Assembly: GCA_036490515.1 (NCBI GenBank)
Contig: DASXDU010000032.1
Location: 248,001-312,000 of the forward strand
Length of the DNA stretch: 64,000 nt
From: Palsa-1150 sp036490515
Lineage (GTDB): Bacteria > Myxococcota_A > Polyangia > Polyangiales > Polyangiaceae
Direction: 5' to 3'
Shown: positions 48,764 to 57,879 of the stretch, piece after piece
Layout of the letters: each line of letters starts with the position of its first letter
Position numbering within the stretch: position 1 is the stretch's first letter
Notes under the pieces: generated by a model
What the model was told of the DNA's origin: nothing
Database searches by the model: none
What the model saw: the letters and a program-made list of their open reading frames with translations, nothing else
Program-made: the position numbers and the translations under genes

Positions 48764-50944
48764 TCACTGCGCTCCGATGCACGCGCAGTGGTCGTTGATG
48801 CACTCCGTCTGCGCGCCGCCTCCGCACGCGCAGCAGTCGGCGGCCTGCGCGCACTTCTCGTACTCCTGCGCGCAGCCCGTCGGCGTCGGTACGCACGCGA
48901 ACGTGGGGCCTCCGTCGGGCCCCGTCGACTGCCGGCAGTAGCCGCTGCAGCACTGGTCGCCGGTCTGGCAGTCGGTCCCGTTCGCCTGGCACGGGTCGAG
49001 CGCCCAGAAGCCGCGGCTGTTGCCCGCGGGCTCCTCCTGCCCGGGCAGGTAGAACGCCGGGTGGCTGATGTCGTGCGCCGCGGTGCTCGGGTGCTCGGGG
49101 TTGTCGATGTCGAGCGCCGCGACCCAGAGCTTCTTGCGCGGCTGGTCCTCCTGGTCGCCGGTCACGATCGTGTCGCCGTACATCCGGCGGCTCGTGAAGA
49201 CGACCCAGTAGTAGCCGCCGACGGCCACGGGCAGCATCGTGGGCTCGAAGTTCACGTCCGCCTCGGGCGACCCGTAGGGCAGGTAGAGCGCGCCGTTCCT
49301 GTAGCCGTTCACGAGGTCGAGGCGCGCCGTCGTCCCCGACGCGAGGTGCGCGATGAAGAGGTCCCCCTTCGCGTCGAAGGTGCCGGGCGGCGTGTTCGCG
49401 CTGTTCCACGTGCCGTAGTCCGCGCGGTTGTCGGTCTGGTAGACGACCCACTCGGCGTCCGGGGAGAACGCGGGCCAGCAGAGGAAATTGCTCGGGTCCG
49501 TCGCGAAGTCCTTCAGGCCGGAGAACGTCTTCGACGCGAGGTCGAAGCCCATGACGGCGAGCGAGTGCCCCTGGTCCTCGTCGTAGTGCGTGAACGCGAT
49601 GAGCTTCCCGTCGGGCGAGAACGCGGGCGTCACCGAGTTGCCGACGACGCCGTCCCACCCGGCCGCGGGGATGACCGCGCCCGTGCTCGTCTGGATCAGC
49701 TGCGACGGGTGGGCGCCCAGACCCTGCGTGCCGGGGACGTTGGGCGCCTGCGGGTAGTCCGCGTCGTTCGACGAAGGGAACGTCGCGAGCGACATGAGGA
49801 GCGTTCCGTCGGGGTAGAGCCCCCCGAACGCGTAGTCGGACCGCGAGTCGGAGTGGAAGACCTCCGAGGCGTTCGTCTTGAGGTCGTACGCGGAGCTCGA
49901 CTGGTAGTTGTTGGCCGCGGCCGGCGTCGGGTGCGCCGCGATGAGGGTGGAGCCGTCGGAGCTCACCGCGTGGCACACCGTGCATTGCCCGGTGGCGGGT
50001 CCCCCGATGAGGAGCTGCGCGTCGCCGCCCGGCTTGATGCTGAGGACCGCGCCGTTCTGCACGCCGCCGCCGACGAGCGCCGACGAGTAGCTGTTGTAAT
50101 AGACGGTCCCCTTCAGGCTCCCCTGCGCGATGGTCCACGACTCGGTCACGGGGCCCGACACCTGCCCGCCGGAGATCTTCGTGACGGCGACCTTCACCGT
50201 GTCGGCGCCCGACGCGCTCTCGGTGATCGTCTGCCAGAGCTGCGGCGTCAGCGTCACGGCGGCCGGGTTCGAGGCCCCGTAGAAGCCCTGGTAGTCGAGC
50301 GACGCGAACGAGATGTGGACGAGGACGGCGTCGGGCGCGGTGCCGGCGAACTGGAGGACGGGCGGGGCGAGGCCGCGCGGGAAGACCGTCCCGTCGTAGG
50401 GGTAGAGCCACGCGAGCTGCGGGTCGGCCGTGCCGCCCGCCTGGAGCTGCGTCTGCGTCGCGGAGGGGACGTTGCCCGGGTTGTCCTGGATGGCGAGGAT
50501 GACGGTGAAGTTGGTCGAGGCGCTCGCGTTGCCGACATGCGCCGTGACCGTGGTCTGGCCGCCGAGGGTTCCGGACGCCGTGAAGAGGCCCGTCGGGTCG
50601 ATCGTGCCGAGGCCGACGATGTCGAGGGTCCAGGTCGCAGTCAGCGCGGCCGTCGTCCCGGCCCAGTGTGCGGTGAACTGCTGCGTGGCGCCGGGGCCGT
50701 GGACGGTGAGGGTCGCGGCGGCGGGATCGATGACGAGCTGCTGGCCGGCGTCGCCTCCGAAGAGGGTCGAGTCCCCGCCGGTGTGGGCGTCGCTGGCGGG
50801 CATCCCCGCGTCGGTCGAGACGCCGGGGTTGCCCGAGCTGCCGCCGCCGCCGCAGCCGGCGGCGAGGACCGCGGCCAGAGCCAGGACGAAGGCGGCCAGC
50901 GTGGCGAGCGTGGTGGACGCGGCGAAGGGAGGGGAACGGAGCAT
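48764..50944 (-). CDS. Large CxxCH lipoprotein with beta-propeller-like and knottin-like parts (copy 2)
   Basis: A 726-residue lipoprotein, starting at ATG 50944 where MLRSPPFAASTTLATLAAF.. leads into the lipobox AAGC; the frame begins earlier but without a signal sequence. Layout equals copy 1 at 16400: Ig-like ATQQFTAHWAG.., the LAWLYPYDGTVFPRG segment, QCTVCH heme motif (C321, C324, H325), PD40-like FSPDGKLIAF and FSPDAEWVVYQ, the FTSRRMYGD segment, and the terminal Cys-rich CQTGDQCCSGYC and CAQAADCCACGG. Strong internal similarity shows a gene family. Function unknown; a surface protein with possible single-heme electron transfer. Confidence 0.86.
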   Translation of the reverse strand: MLRSPPFAASTTLATLAAFVLALAAVLAAGCGGGGSSGNPGVSTDAGMPASDAHTGGDSTLFGGDAGQQLVIDPAAATLTVHGPGATQQFTAHWAGTTAALTATWTLDIVGLGTIDPTGLFTASGTLGGQTTVTAHVGNASASTNFTVILAIQDNPGNVPSATQTQLQAGGTADPQLAWLYPYDGTVFPRGLAPPVLQFAGTAPDAVLVHISFASLDYQGFYGASNPAAVTLTPQLWQTITESASGADTVKVAVTKISGGQVSGPVTESWTIAQGSLKGTVYYNSYSSALVGGGVQNGAVLSIKPGGDAQLLIGGPATGQCTVCHAVSSDGSTLIAAHPTPAAANNYQSSSAYDLKTNASEVFHSDSRSDYAFGGLYPDGTLLMSLATFPSSNDADYPQAPNVPGTQGLGAHPSQLIQTSTGAVIPAAGWDGVVGNSVTPAFSPDGKLIAFTHYDEDQGHSLAVMGFDLASKTFSGLKDFATDPSNFLCWPAFSPDAEWVVYQTDNRADYGTWNSANTPPGTFDAKGDLFIAHLASGTTARLDLVNGYRNGALYLPYGSPEADVNFEPTMLPVAVGGYYWVVFTSRRMYGDTIVTGDQEDQPRKKLWVAALDIDNPEHPSTAAHDISHPAFYLPGQEEPAGNSRGFWALDPCQANGTDCQTGDQCCSGYCRQSTGPDGGPTFACVPTPTGCAQEYEKCAQAADCCACGGGAQTECINDHCACIGAQ

Positions 50945-51099
50945 CGAAGCTCTACGGTGGCGCGGCGCGCCATCGGCAAGCACGTCTCGATGCGGTCACT
51001 CGCTGGCGGGCGCGAGCACACGGACCGAAACCGTCCGGCCACCTTCGCGTACGCCTACAGTCTCGGTGCGCTACGCTCCGGGACGTCCGGAGGGAACCC

Positions 51100-51738
51100 A
51101 TGAGGCTTCTTATCGTTTCGGGTGTGTTGGCGGTCAGCGCCGCGGTCGCCGCGGCAGGGTGCAGCAGCAGCAGCAGCGGCGGCACGGCAGGCAACTCGAG
51201 CAGCAGCGGCGGCACGAGCAGCAGCGGCACCGCCAGCAGCAGCGGCACCGCGAGCAGCAGTGGAAGCGCGAGCAGCAGCGGCAGCGCGAGCAGCAGCGGG
51301 AGTGCCAGCAGCAGCGGCGGCACGAGCAGCGGGGGCGACGGAGGAGCGCTTCCGACGATCACGATCACCGATCCGACGGCAGGCGCGACCGTGCAGGTCA
51401 CCAAGACCGCCTCCGGAGAGGTCGACGTCGCGGTCTCGTTCACGACGACGAACTTCACGCTCAAGGCGCCCGGCGCCTGCGGCTCGGTCAGCAAGACCTG
51501 CGGCCACGTGCACCTCTACGTCGACAACGACACCTGCACGCCCACGGGCGCGCCCTACAACAACGACGGCCAGGCCAGCCCGATCAACGCCATCATGAGC
51601 AACTGCCCCAACAGCGACGTCATCGACGGCCCGCACACGGTGCGGCTCGAGCTCCACGCCGACGACCACTCGGCCATCACGGACGCGACCGGCGCGACCA
51701 TCTCGAGCAGCGTGCAGTTCACGGCAGCCGGCGACTGA
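51100..51738 (+). CDS. Lipoprotein with Ser/Gly linker and DUF4399-like domain
   Basis: A 212-residue lipoprotein. Signal peptide MRLLIVSGVLAVSAAVAAAGC with a good lipobox, RBS ggaggga. A long (SSSG)n linker encoded by agcagc repeats (about 51165-51345) follows. The C-terminal ~125 residues are beta-rich, with GHVHLYVDNDTC, NCPNSDVIDGPHTVRLELHADDH, a His-rich pattern resembling DUF4399. The stop overlaps the next start (TGATG), so the two lipoproteins are co-translated. Role unknown. Confidence 0.75.
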   Translation: MRLLIVSGVLAVSAAVAAAGCSSSSSGGTAGNSSSSGGTSSSGTASSSGTASSSGSASSSGSASSSGSASSSGGTSSGGDGGALPTITITDPTAGATVQVTKTASGEVDVAVSFTTTNFTLKAPGACGSVSKTCGHVHLYVDNDTCTPTGAPYNNDGQASPINAIMSNCPNSDVIDGPHTVRLELHADDHSAITDATGATISSSVQFTAAGD

Positions 51739-52445
51739 TGCGGGCGGCGGCGTTCCCGGTGCTGGCGTCGATCCTGGCGCTGGCGCCGGGATGCAACGAA
51801 GGCTCCGCGGGTGCGCCCGCCTTCCAGGCGTCGGAGGGCGGGCTCGCGCTCGACGCGACCGTCGGCGACGCCGCCGAGGAGGCCTCGTATGCCGTGTGCC
51901 CCGACGGCATGGACGCGACGTTCGGGAGCATCTACACGCTGATGCTCTCGACGCCGTCGTCGACGAACGGGTGCGGCACGGCAAACCCGAACTCCTGCCA
52001 TTCGACCACCGGCTCGAGCAGCAAGAACGCCGGCAACCTGCTCGACTTCTCGCTCGACGCCGGGGCCGTCTACTTCGAGCTGCTGGGCGACGGCGGCGGG
52101 CACCCCGCCGCGAACATCGGGGATTTCCAGAACCATGTCCTCCGCGTCGTGCCGTACGACGCCGGAGCGAGCCTGCTCTACATCAAGCTCACGCTCGACG
52201 GCTCGCTCCCGGACGACGGCGGCGTCCCGATCTACGGCGTGGGCATGCCGTACAACGATCCCGGCTCGGTGTGCCCCGCCGCGGTGCAGGCCGTCGCGGA
52301 CTGGATCAACGCCGGCGCGACGTTCGAGCCTTCGCGCGCCGATGCGGGCGGCGATGGGGCGGCCGACGGCGGTCCCGACGCGGAGAGCGACGGCGGCCTC
52401 GACGCGGGAGCCGACGCTCCGGTCGACGGCGGCGCGGGCGACTGA
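51738..52445 (+). CDS. Lipoprotein, translationally coupled
   Basis: A 235-residue lipoprotein. MRAAAFPVLASILALAPGC gives a signal peptide with lipobox APGC. The mature part has Cys spaced like a degenerate cytochrome site (TNGCGTANPNSCHSTTG, CxnCH rather than CxxCH), the hydrophobic NHVLRVVPYDAG segment, and CPAAVQAVADWINAGA, the C-terminal helix seen in myxobacterial CxxCH lipoproteins. The tail is DGG/DAG-rich. Loss of the strict CxxCH spacing suggests heme is not bound. It ends at a GC hairpin and converges with the ABC permease gene. Confidence 0.75.
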   Translation: MRAAAFPVLASILALAPGCNEGSAGAPAFQASEGGLALDATVGDAAEEASYAVCPDGMDATFGSIYTLMLSTPSSTNGCGTANPNSCHSTTGSSSKNAGNLLDFSLDAGAVYFELLGDGGGHPAANIGDFQNHVLRVVPYDAGASLLYIKLTLDGSLPDDGGVPIYGVGMPYNDPGSVCPAAVQAVADWINAGATFEPSRADAGGDGAADGGPDAESDGGLDAGADAPVDGGAGD

Positions 52446-52455
52446 GAGCACGGCA

Positions 52456-52471
52456 CCGCGCGTTCGCGCGG
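52456..52471. terminator. GC hairpin between convergent genes
   Basis: ccgcgcgttcgcgcgg can form a 6-bp stem with a guuc loop, between the lipoprotein stop (52445) and the ABC permease stop (52476). No T-run is present. Confidence 0.35.
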
Positions 52472-52475
52472 GCCC

Positions 52476-53555
52476 TCAGAGCCAGCGGAACATCTTGAGC
52501 GCGGCGGCGAAGGAGACGACCCCGCAGACGACGAGGACGAGCAGCTGCGGGCCGATGGCGGCCACGCCCGCGCCCTCGTTGACCACGGCGCGCAGGGCGT
52601 CGTTGAGCGCCGTCAGCGGCAGGACGCGCAGGAACGGCTGCATGGCGTCGGGGAAGTTGGACGCGGAGAAGAAGACGCCCGACCCGACGAACATCGGCAT
52701 CATGACGAGGTTCATCAGGCCCCCCACGGTCTGCGTGTTCTGCGCGCGCGACGCGACGAGGAGACCGAGGCCGGCGAAGGCGAGGGCTCCCAGGATGGAG
52801 ACGCCGAGGACGAGGAGCGGCGACCCCGAGAGGCGGACGTCGAAGGCGAGCCACCCGAAGGCGAGCAGCACCGGCACCTCGACGAGGACGAAGGCCGCGC
52901 GCATCACGACGAACGAGAGGAGGAAGTCCCCGCGCCGCATCGGCGTGGCGAGCATGCGCTTGACGAGCTTCTTCGTCCGGAGCTCGACGATCACGTACCC
53001 GATGCCCCACATGCTGCTCGACATGAGGGTGAGGCCGACGAGGCCGGGTACGAGGAAGTCGATGTAGCGCGCGCCAGGCTCGGTGACCGCCCGGTCCGCG
53101 GTGGGCGTGGGGTCGGCGCGGCCCTCGGCGCGCTGGAGCTGATCGTCGACGAGCAGGCGGGCGAGCCGCGCCTGCGGTCGCGTGGGATCGAAGAGGTACG
53201 TGCGGGGGGGACCGGGGACGACGACGAGCGTGACCTTGCCCACGCGGAGATCGCGGTGTGCGTCCTCGGCGCTCTCGACGACGGCCTTGATCCGGTCGGA
53301 CGCCGGCGCGAGGTGCGCGAGCGTCGTGGGCGCGCCTGCCCCCTCCTCGACCGCGACGCGAACGGGCTCGGGCGGGCGGTTGCGGAAGGCGATGCCGAGC
53401 GCGATCGCGAGAACGATGGGGAAGCCGAACGTCCAGAAGACCGCGCTGGGCTCGCGGAAGAAGAGGCGGAAACGCGCGAGCGTGAGCTCGGTGAGGGCGG
53501 AGCGTGTGGGTCGCGGCGCGCCCGGCGTGGGGGGCGTACGGGCGCGCTCAGTCAC
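52476..53555 (-). CDS. ABC-2 type transporter permease
   Basis: A 359-residue permease. There is an N-terminal TM segment (FFREPSAVFWTFGFPIVLAIALGIAF), a long extracytoplasmic loop, and a C-terminal membrane domain of five segments (FLVPGLVGLTLMSSSMWGIGYVI to GPQLLVLVVCGVVSFAAALKM), as in ABC-2/DrrB-type exporters. The GTG start at 53555 overlaps the ATPase stop at 53548. Together with the ATP-binding subunit it forms an exporter; cargo unknown. It follows a copper-monooxygenase-like lipoprotein in the same leftward operon. Confidence 0.9.
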   Translation of the reverse strand: MTERARTPPTPGAPRPTRSALTELTLARFRLFFREPSAVFWTFGFPIVLAIALGIAFRNRPPEPVRVAVEEGAGAPTTLAHLAPASDRIKAVVESAEDAHRDLRVGKVTLVVVPGPPRTYLFDPTRPQARLARLLVDDQLQRAEGRADPTPTADRAVTEPGARYIDFLVPGLVGLTLMSSSMWGIGYVIVELRTKKLVKRMLATPMRRGDFLLSFVVMRAAFVLVEVPVLLAFGWLAFDVRLSGSPLLVLGVSILGALAFAGLGLLVASRAQNTQTVGGLMNLVMMPMFVGSGVFFSASNFPDAMQPFLRVLPLTALNDALRAVVNEGAGVAAIGPQLLVLVVCGVVSFAAALKMFRWL

Positions 53556-54495
53556 GCAGGTGCCTCCCCGTGAGCGAGACGAAGACGTCCTCGAGCGACG
53601 CGTGCCGCGTCGAGAGGTGGTCGAGCGTCTTGCCCACGGCGCGCAGGTGGTCGACGAGCGCGGGCAGGGCGACGTGCAGCGGGTCGGCCGCCATCGCGAA
53701 GCCGTCGGCGACGCGTCGGACGCCGTGCACGCCGGGGAGCGCGGCCGCCGCGGCCTCGTCGAGCGAGCCCTCGCCGTGCGCGCCGCCGGCGAGCGTCACC
53801 TCGATCACCTCCTGCCCGCCGAGCGACGCGATGAGCTCCCGTGGCGTGCCGAGCGCGATGAGCTTCCCCCGGTCGACGATGCCCACGCGGTCGCAGAGGC
53901 GCTCGGCCTCGTCCATGTAGTGCGTCGTGATGAGCACCGTCCGCCCGTCCTTCTTGAACTCCTCGACCACGTCCCAGAGCTGGAGGCGCGACTGCGGATC
54001 GAGCCCCGTCGTGGGCTCGTCGAGAAAGAGCAGCTCCGGGTCGCCCACCAGGGCGCACGCCACGGCGAGGCGCTGCTTCTGACCGCCGGAGAGCTTGTCG
54101 TACCAGGCGCCGCGCTTCTCCTCGAGCGAGACCGCGCGAAGGACCTCGTCGGGGGACCGCCCTCGCGCGAAGAACGACCGGAAGAGCGTGAGGATCTCTC
54201 CCACCGAGAGGCGGTCGGGCAGGTGCGTCTGCTGGAGGGAGACGCCGAGCCGCTCGCGCAGGGCGCGCTCGTGGGTGCTCCAGCGCATGCCGAGGACCTC
54301 GACGTCGCCCGACGTCGGCCCGAGCAGCCCCTCGAGGATCTCTACGGTCGTCGTCTTGCCCGCGCCGTTCGGCCCGAGGAGGCCGAAGCACTCCCCCGCG
54401 TGGACCTCGAGGTCCAGCCCGTCGACGGCCGTGACGCCGCCGTCGTACCGCTTGACCAGGGCCCGGCAACGCAGCGCGCTCGCCGCGCCGTTCAT
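53548..54495 (-). CDS. ABC transporter ATP-binding protein
   Basis: A 315-residue ABC ATPase of the DrrA/CcmA-like branch. Walker A is GPNGAGKTTTVE, the signature LSGGQKQRLAVA, Walker B LLFLDEPTTGLD, and the H-loop TTHYMDEAERL. An extra C-terminal ~75 residues (after RELIASLGGQEVIEVTL) are typical of exporters in which this extension sits on the partner permease. It overlaps the permease gene by 8 bp and follows the copper-monooxygenase-like gene by 4 bp. Confidence 0.95.
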   Translation of the reverse strand: MNGAASALRCRALVKRYDGGVTAVDGLDLEVHAGECFGLLGPNGAGKTTTVEILEGLLGPTSGDVEVLGMRWSTHERALRERLGVSLQQTHLPDRLSVGEILTLFRSFFARGRSPDEVLRAVSLEEKRGAWYDKLSGGQKQRLAVACALVGDPELLFLDEPTTGLDPQSRLQLWDVVEEFKKDGRTVLITTHYMDEAERLCDRVGIVDRGKLIALGTPRELIASLGGQEVIEVTLAGGAHGEGSLDEAAAAALPGVHGVRRVADGFAMAADPLHVALPALVDHLRAVGKTLDHLSTRHASLEDVFVSLTGRHLRD

Positions 54496-54499
54496 CGAC

Positions 54500-55432
54500 T
54501 CACGGCGTACGGACCCTGCAGCCGCCGAAGCCCTGGACGCAGAGGTAGAGCCCCTGCGACGGGTAGTAGTAGCCGCCGACGAAGCACATCTCGTTGAGCG
54601 CGCTCTCGCCGAAGTCGACCTCCTGATCGGTCGTGTTGGTCCAGTCGCACTGGTAGGCCAGGCCGTTGGTCCCGTCGAAGTCGAACTGCGGCGAGAGCAG
54701 GCTCCACGAGGGGCTCGACCAGTCCGAGTCGTTCGCGATCTGCGTCGAGGTGTCGCCCTGGCCGGCGCTCTCCCAGACCTGGATGCCCGTGCCGAGACGA
54801 TGCTGGTGGGTGGTGATCGAGATGAGGTGTGTGCCGGGCAGACCTGCCTGGAAGAGCTGGCCGGTCGAATACGTGGAGTTCGGCGGGATCTTGATGTTGG
54901 CGGTCCCGAAGAAGTCGAACCCGGCAGGCTGGAATGGCGGGGCGCTCGAGGCGGGCATGGTGTGGAAGGTGACCTTGCCCTGGCCCTGGAGATCGCTCGC
55001 CGTCGTGTTGATGTAGTGCGCCTCGACCCTGATCATCTGGTTGGCGGGGATCGCCACGGCGACGCCGGACGGGAAGGAGAAGGTCTCCGAGAGCTTGTTC
55101 GCGAAGACGATCGGCATGTCCGTGCCCTCGGCGAGGCCGGCAAAGGGCGTGCAGTTGACCGGGTCGTCCTGCTCGGCGGCCGTCGTCGTGTACACGATGA
55201 GGTGGTGGGAGCCGGGCTGCAGGTCGATGTCGTAGCCGTCGAGGACGACGTCCTCGGTGTTGCCGAGGGGGACCACGATGCACTGCGTGGTCTCTACGCC
55301 CGCGGGCACGTCGATGGGACCGAACGTGGCCGCGAGCTGGGGCGGCGCGCCGCTGCCTCCGCCGCCACTGCCGCTGCTGCACCCCGCGATCGCCACCACG
55401 GAGAGCAAGCCCAGCCAGCTGCCGCGCGTCAT
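54500..55432 (-). CDS. Copper type II monooxygenase-like lipoprotein (PHM/DBM fold)
   Basis: A 310-residue lipoprotein: MTRGSWLGLLSVVAIAGC has a lipobox AGC. The two copper sites of peptidylglycine/dopamine monooxygenases are visible in order: GSHHLIVY (H76, H77), VEAHYIN (H139), THQHRLG (H209, H211) and NEMCFVGG (M282). The full ligand set, and the Met in the expected position, suggests an active Cu oxygenase, although the family is known mainly from eukaryotes. Substrate unknown. It heads an operon with an ABC-2 exporter, so a product or toxin could be exported (inference). Confidence 0.82.
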   Translation of the reverse strand: MTRGSWLGLLSVVAIAGCSSGSGGGGSGAPPQLAATFGPIDVPAGVETTQCIVVPLGNTEDVVLDGYDIDLQPGSHHLIVYTTTAAEQDDPVNCTPFAGLAEGTDMPIVFANKLSETFSFPSGVAVAIPANQMIRVEAHYINTTASDLQGQGKVTFHTMPASSAPPFQPAGFDFFGTANIKIPPNSTYSTGQLFQAGLPGTHLISITTHQHRLGTGIQVWESAGQGDTSTQIANDSDWSSPSWSLLSPQFDFDGTNGLAYQCDWTNTTDQEVDFGESALNEMCFVGGYYYPSQGLYLCVQGFGGCRVRTP

Positions 55433-55489
55433 GCTCAGGGGCTATCACCGGTGGCGCGGTGCCGCAAACCCGTGCTCTCATCGCGCGCC

Positions 55490-56521
55490 ATGAACGAGCG
55501 TCCTCCGGTCACTTTCGTGTGTGCGGCTCTCACCTTGGTGCTTGCGGGGGCGGCGGCATGTGACAAGGGCAGCGGGGAAGAGGGTACGGCCCCTTCGGCG
55601 ACGGCGAGCGCACCGTCCGCGTCCTCACCGGAGGCGAACGCCTCGGCGTCGGCGGCTGCTGCCGCCGCGGCGGCCAGCGCGTCGGCGCGCGCGTTCGCGC
55701 TCAAGGGCAACTCACGCCACCACGTCGGGCTGGCCGGGGTCCTGCTCCGCGGCGCGTACGAGTTCAGCCTCAACGCCGACCAGCGCGCATCCCTCGACAA
55801 GGCCGAGGACCAGCTCTACGCCGACGCCGCGTCGAGCCCGTGGACGGCGCTCAAGAGCTTCAACACCGACCTCGTCACCGGCATCCGCGCGGACAAGCTC
55901 GACAACGCGAAGCTCAAGACCGACTACGACGCGGTCGACAAGGCGGTGCAGGCAGGTGAGGCGCGCGAGGCCGACGCGCTGAACACGCTCCACGCAGCGC
56001 TCGACGCGACCCAGCGCCAGGCCCTCGCCGACCAGGTGCGCGCGCGGCGGCTCGGGCACGAGCGCAAGTCACCGGTCGGCGCCGACGGCGGCGCGCCGGA
56101 TCACGTCAAGATGCGCCTGGTCCGGATGACCGCGGATCTCGCGCTCGACGATGCACAGCAGAAGAGCGTGGGGGCCCTCCTCGCGAAGGACCCGACGCTC
56201 AACGCCGCCGCCGTGCAGGCCAAGCGCGACGCCGCCCACAAGCAGCTCGACACGCTTCTCACGGAGTTTGCGAAGGACGACTTCGACGCGAAGAAGGTCG
56301 ATCTCTCGCAGGGGGGCACCAAGACGCCGCACGAGTCGATGGAGCGGCACGCGACCTTCACGTCGCAGCTCCTGCCCATCTTGCATCCCGACCAGCGCGA
56401 GAAGCTCGCTCTCCACACCGAGCGCATGGGCGCGCGGCCGGGGCGCTACTTCGACGAGATGGAGCCGGGCTCGCCCGGCATCGGGCCCGAGGAAGAAGGC
56501 GCGTTCCCGCGGATGCGCTGA
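55490..56521 (+). CDS. Spy/CpxP-like lipoprotein
   Basis: A 343-residue lipoprotein. Signal peptide MNERPPVTFVCAALTLVLAGAAACD ends in a lipobox AAC, followed by an Ala/Ser/Pro-rich linker. The rest is helical, with LNADQRASLDKAEDQ and LHPDQREKLALHTERMG. This repeated (L/H)xxxQR pattern resembles the LTXXQ motifs of CpxP/Spy periplasmic chaperones. Similar function is not proven. It is separated by 57 bp from the divergent copper-monooxygenase gene. Confidence 0.7.
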   Translation: MNERPPVTFVCAALTLVLAGAAACDKGSGEEGTAPSATASAPSASSPEANASASAAAAAAAASASARAFALKGNSRHHVGLAGVLLRGAYEFSLNADQRASLDKAEDQLYADAASSPWTALKSFNTDLVTGIRADKLDNAKLKTDYDAVDKAVQAGEAREADALNTLHAALDATQRQALADQVRARRLGHERKSPVGADGGAPDHVKMRLVRMTADLALDDAQQKSVGALLAKDPTLNAAAVQAKRDAAHKQLDTLLTEFAKDDFDAKKVDLSQGGTKTPHESMERHATFTSQLLPILHPDQREKLALHTERMGARPGRYFDEMEPGSPGIGPEEEGAFPRMR

Positions 56522-56576
56522 GCGGGTCGATCCCGCAACGGGGCGGCCTTGCGCGCCATCGGAACGGGCGAAGGCA

Positions 56577-57428
56577 ATGCAAGCAAAAACGGTCGTCGTC
56601 ACGGGCGCGAACCAGGGCATCGGCAAGGCGGCTGCGGTCGCGCTGGCGGCGAAGGGGGCGCGCGTCGTCCTCGTCGCGCGCAACCGCGAGAAGGGCGAGC
56701 GGGCCCGGGCCGAGGTCGAGGCGGCGGGCGCCGGAGGCGCCGAGCTCGTCGTGGCCGACCTGTCGTCGCAGGCCGAGGTGCGGCGTGCCGCCGCCGAGAT
56801 CAAGAGGAAGCACGACCGCCTCGACGTGCTCGTGAACAACGCGGGGGTCTTCGTCCCCGAGCGCCACGCGACGGCCGACGGGCTCGAAGAGACCTTCGCG
56901 CTGAACCACCTCGGGTACTTCCTGCTGACGCGCGAGCTGCTCGAGCTGCTCAGGGAAAGCGGCGCTTCGCGCATCGTGAACGTGAGCTCCGAGGCGCACC
57001 GGGGCGCGCGCATGCACTGGGACGATCTGCAGTTCGAGCGCTCGAAGTACGGCGGGTTCAAGGCGTACGGGCAGTCGAAGCTCGCCAACGTGCTCTTCAC
57101 CTACGAGCTCGCCCGTCGCCTCGAGGGGACCAAGGTGACGGCGAACTGCCTTCACCCGGGCGTCATCGGTTCGGGCTTCGGCCAGACGTACGGCGGGGCG
57201 ATGTCGGTCCTCGTGAAGATCGCGCGGCCGTTCATGCTGACGCCGGAGGAGGGCGCGCGTACGACCGTCTACCTGGCCTCGTCGCCGGACGTCGAGGGCG
57301 TCTCGGGAAAGTACTTCTCGAAGTGCAAGCCCGTGCGGTCGAACGCGCTCTCCTACGACGAGCCGTCGCAACACAAGCTCTGGGCGCTCAGCGAGGAGCT
57401 CGTGAAGGTCACCGCGCAGGCGGCGTAG
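56577..57428 (+). CDS. Short-chain dehydrogenase/reductase (retinol dehydrogenase-like)
   Basis: A 283-residue classical SDR. NAD(P)-binding TGANQGIG is at the start, LDVLVNNAG follows, NVSSEAH gives the Ser, and the catalytic YGQSKLANVLF gives Tyr-xxx-Lys. The FALNHLGYFLLT and LHPGVIGSGFG segments are typical of RDH/WWOX-like SDRs. Oxidoreductase on an alcohol or ketone of unknown identity. Monocistronic, start ATG 56577. The gap before it (55 bp) is short, so it may share a transcript with the Spy-like gene. Confidence 0.92.
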   Translation: MQAKTVVVTGANQGIGKAAAVALAAKGARVVLVARNREKGERARAEVEAAGAGGAELVVADLSSQAEVRRAAAEIKRKHDRLDVLVNNAGVFVPERHATADGLEETFALNHLGYFLLTRELLELLRESGASRIVNVSSEAHRGARMHWDDLQFERSKYGGFKAYGQSKLANVLFTYELARRLEGTKVTANCLHPGVIGSGFGQTYGGAMSVLVKIARPFMLTPEEGARTTVYLASSPDVEGVSGKYFSKCKPVRSNALSYDEPSQHKLWALSEELVKVTAQAA

Positions 57429-57495
57429 CAGGCCACGATTCGCCGCGATTCCCGGGGACGGTCGCGCGCCACGGGTCGGCTGCGGCCGTCGCTGG

Positions 57496-57849
57496 TCACT
57501 TGCCGAGCCGCTTCTTCAGCGCGGCGAGGTCGGCGTCGACCTCCTCTTCCACGCGAGACTGGCGCGCCTTCTCCTCCTTCGCGCGCCTTTTCTCGTCGCG
57601 CTCGCGCTCCTTCTTCGCGGCCTCGGCGGCCTTGACCCTCGCGAACGGGTCGGGCGGCGGCTCGGGCTCCTTCTTCGCGTCGTCGTCGTCGAGCTTTCCG
57701 AAGACGGCTCGCTCGATGGCCTTGCCCGCGAGGTCGACGGTCTTCCCGGCGGTGTCGAGCGCGGCGCGCGCGGCCTTCTTCACGGCCTTGCGCTGGAGTT
57801 CCTCGCGCTTGTCATTCATCCGGTCGACGAGCGACTTCCACACTCCCAT
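57496..57849 (-). CDS. Small charged coiled-coil hypothetical protein
   Basis: A 117-residue cytoplasmic protein, MGVWKSLVDRMNDKREELQRKAVKKAARAAL, with a hydrophobic middle patch and a Lys/Glu-rich C-terminal helix (KERERDEKRRAKEEKARQSRVEEEVDADLAALKKRL) of coiled-coil type. No family recognised. It lies 30 bp downstream of the ATP-grasp gene on the same strand. Confidence 0.65.
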   Translation of the reverse strand: MGVWKSLVDRMNDKREELQRKAVKKAARAALDTAGKTVDLAGKAIERAVFGKLDDDDAKKEPEPPPDPFARVKAAEAAKKERERDEKRRAKEEKARQSRVEEEVDADLAALKKRLGK

Positions 57850-57879
57850 GGGCTCACGGCGGATCGTAGCAGGCGGCCG

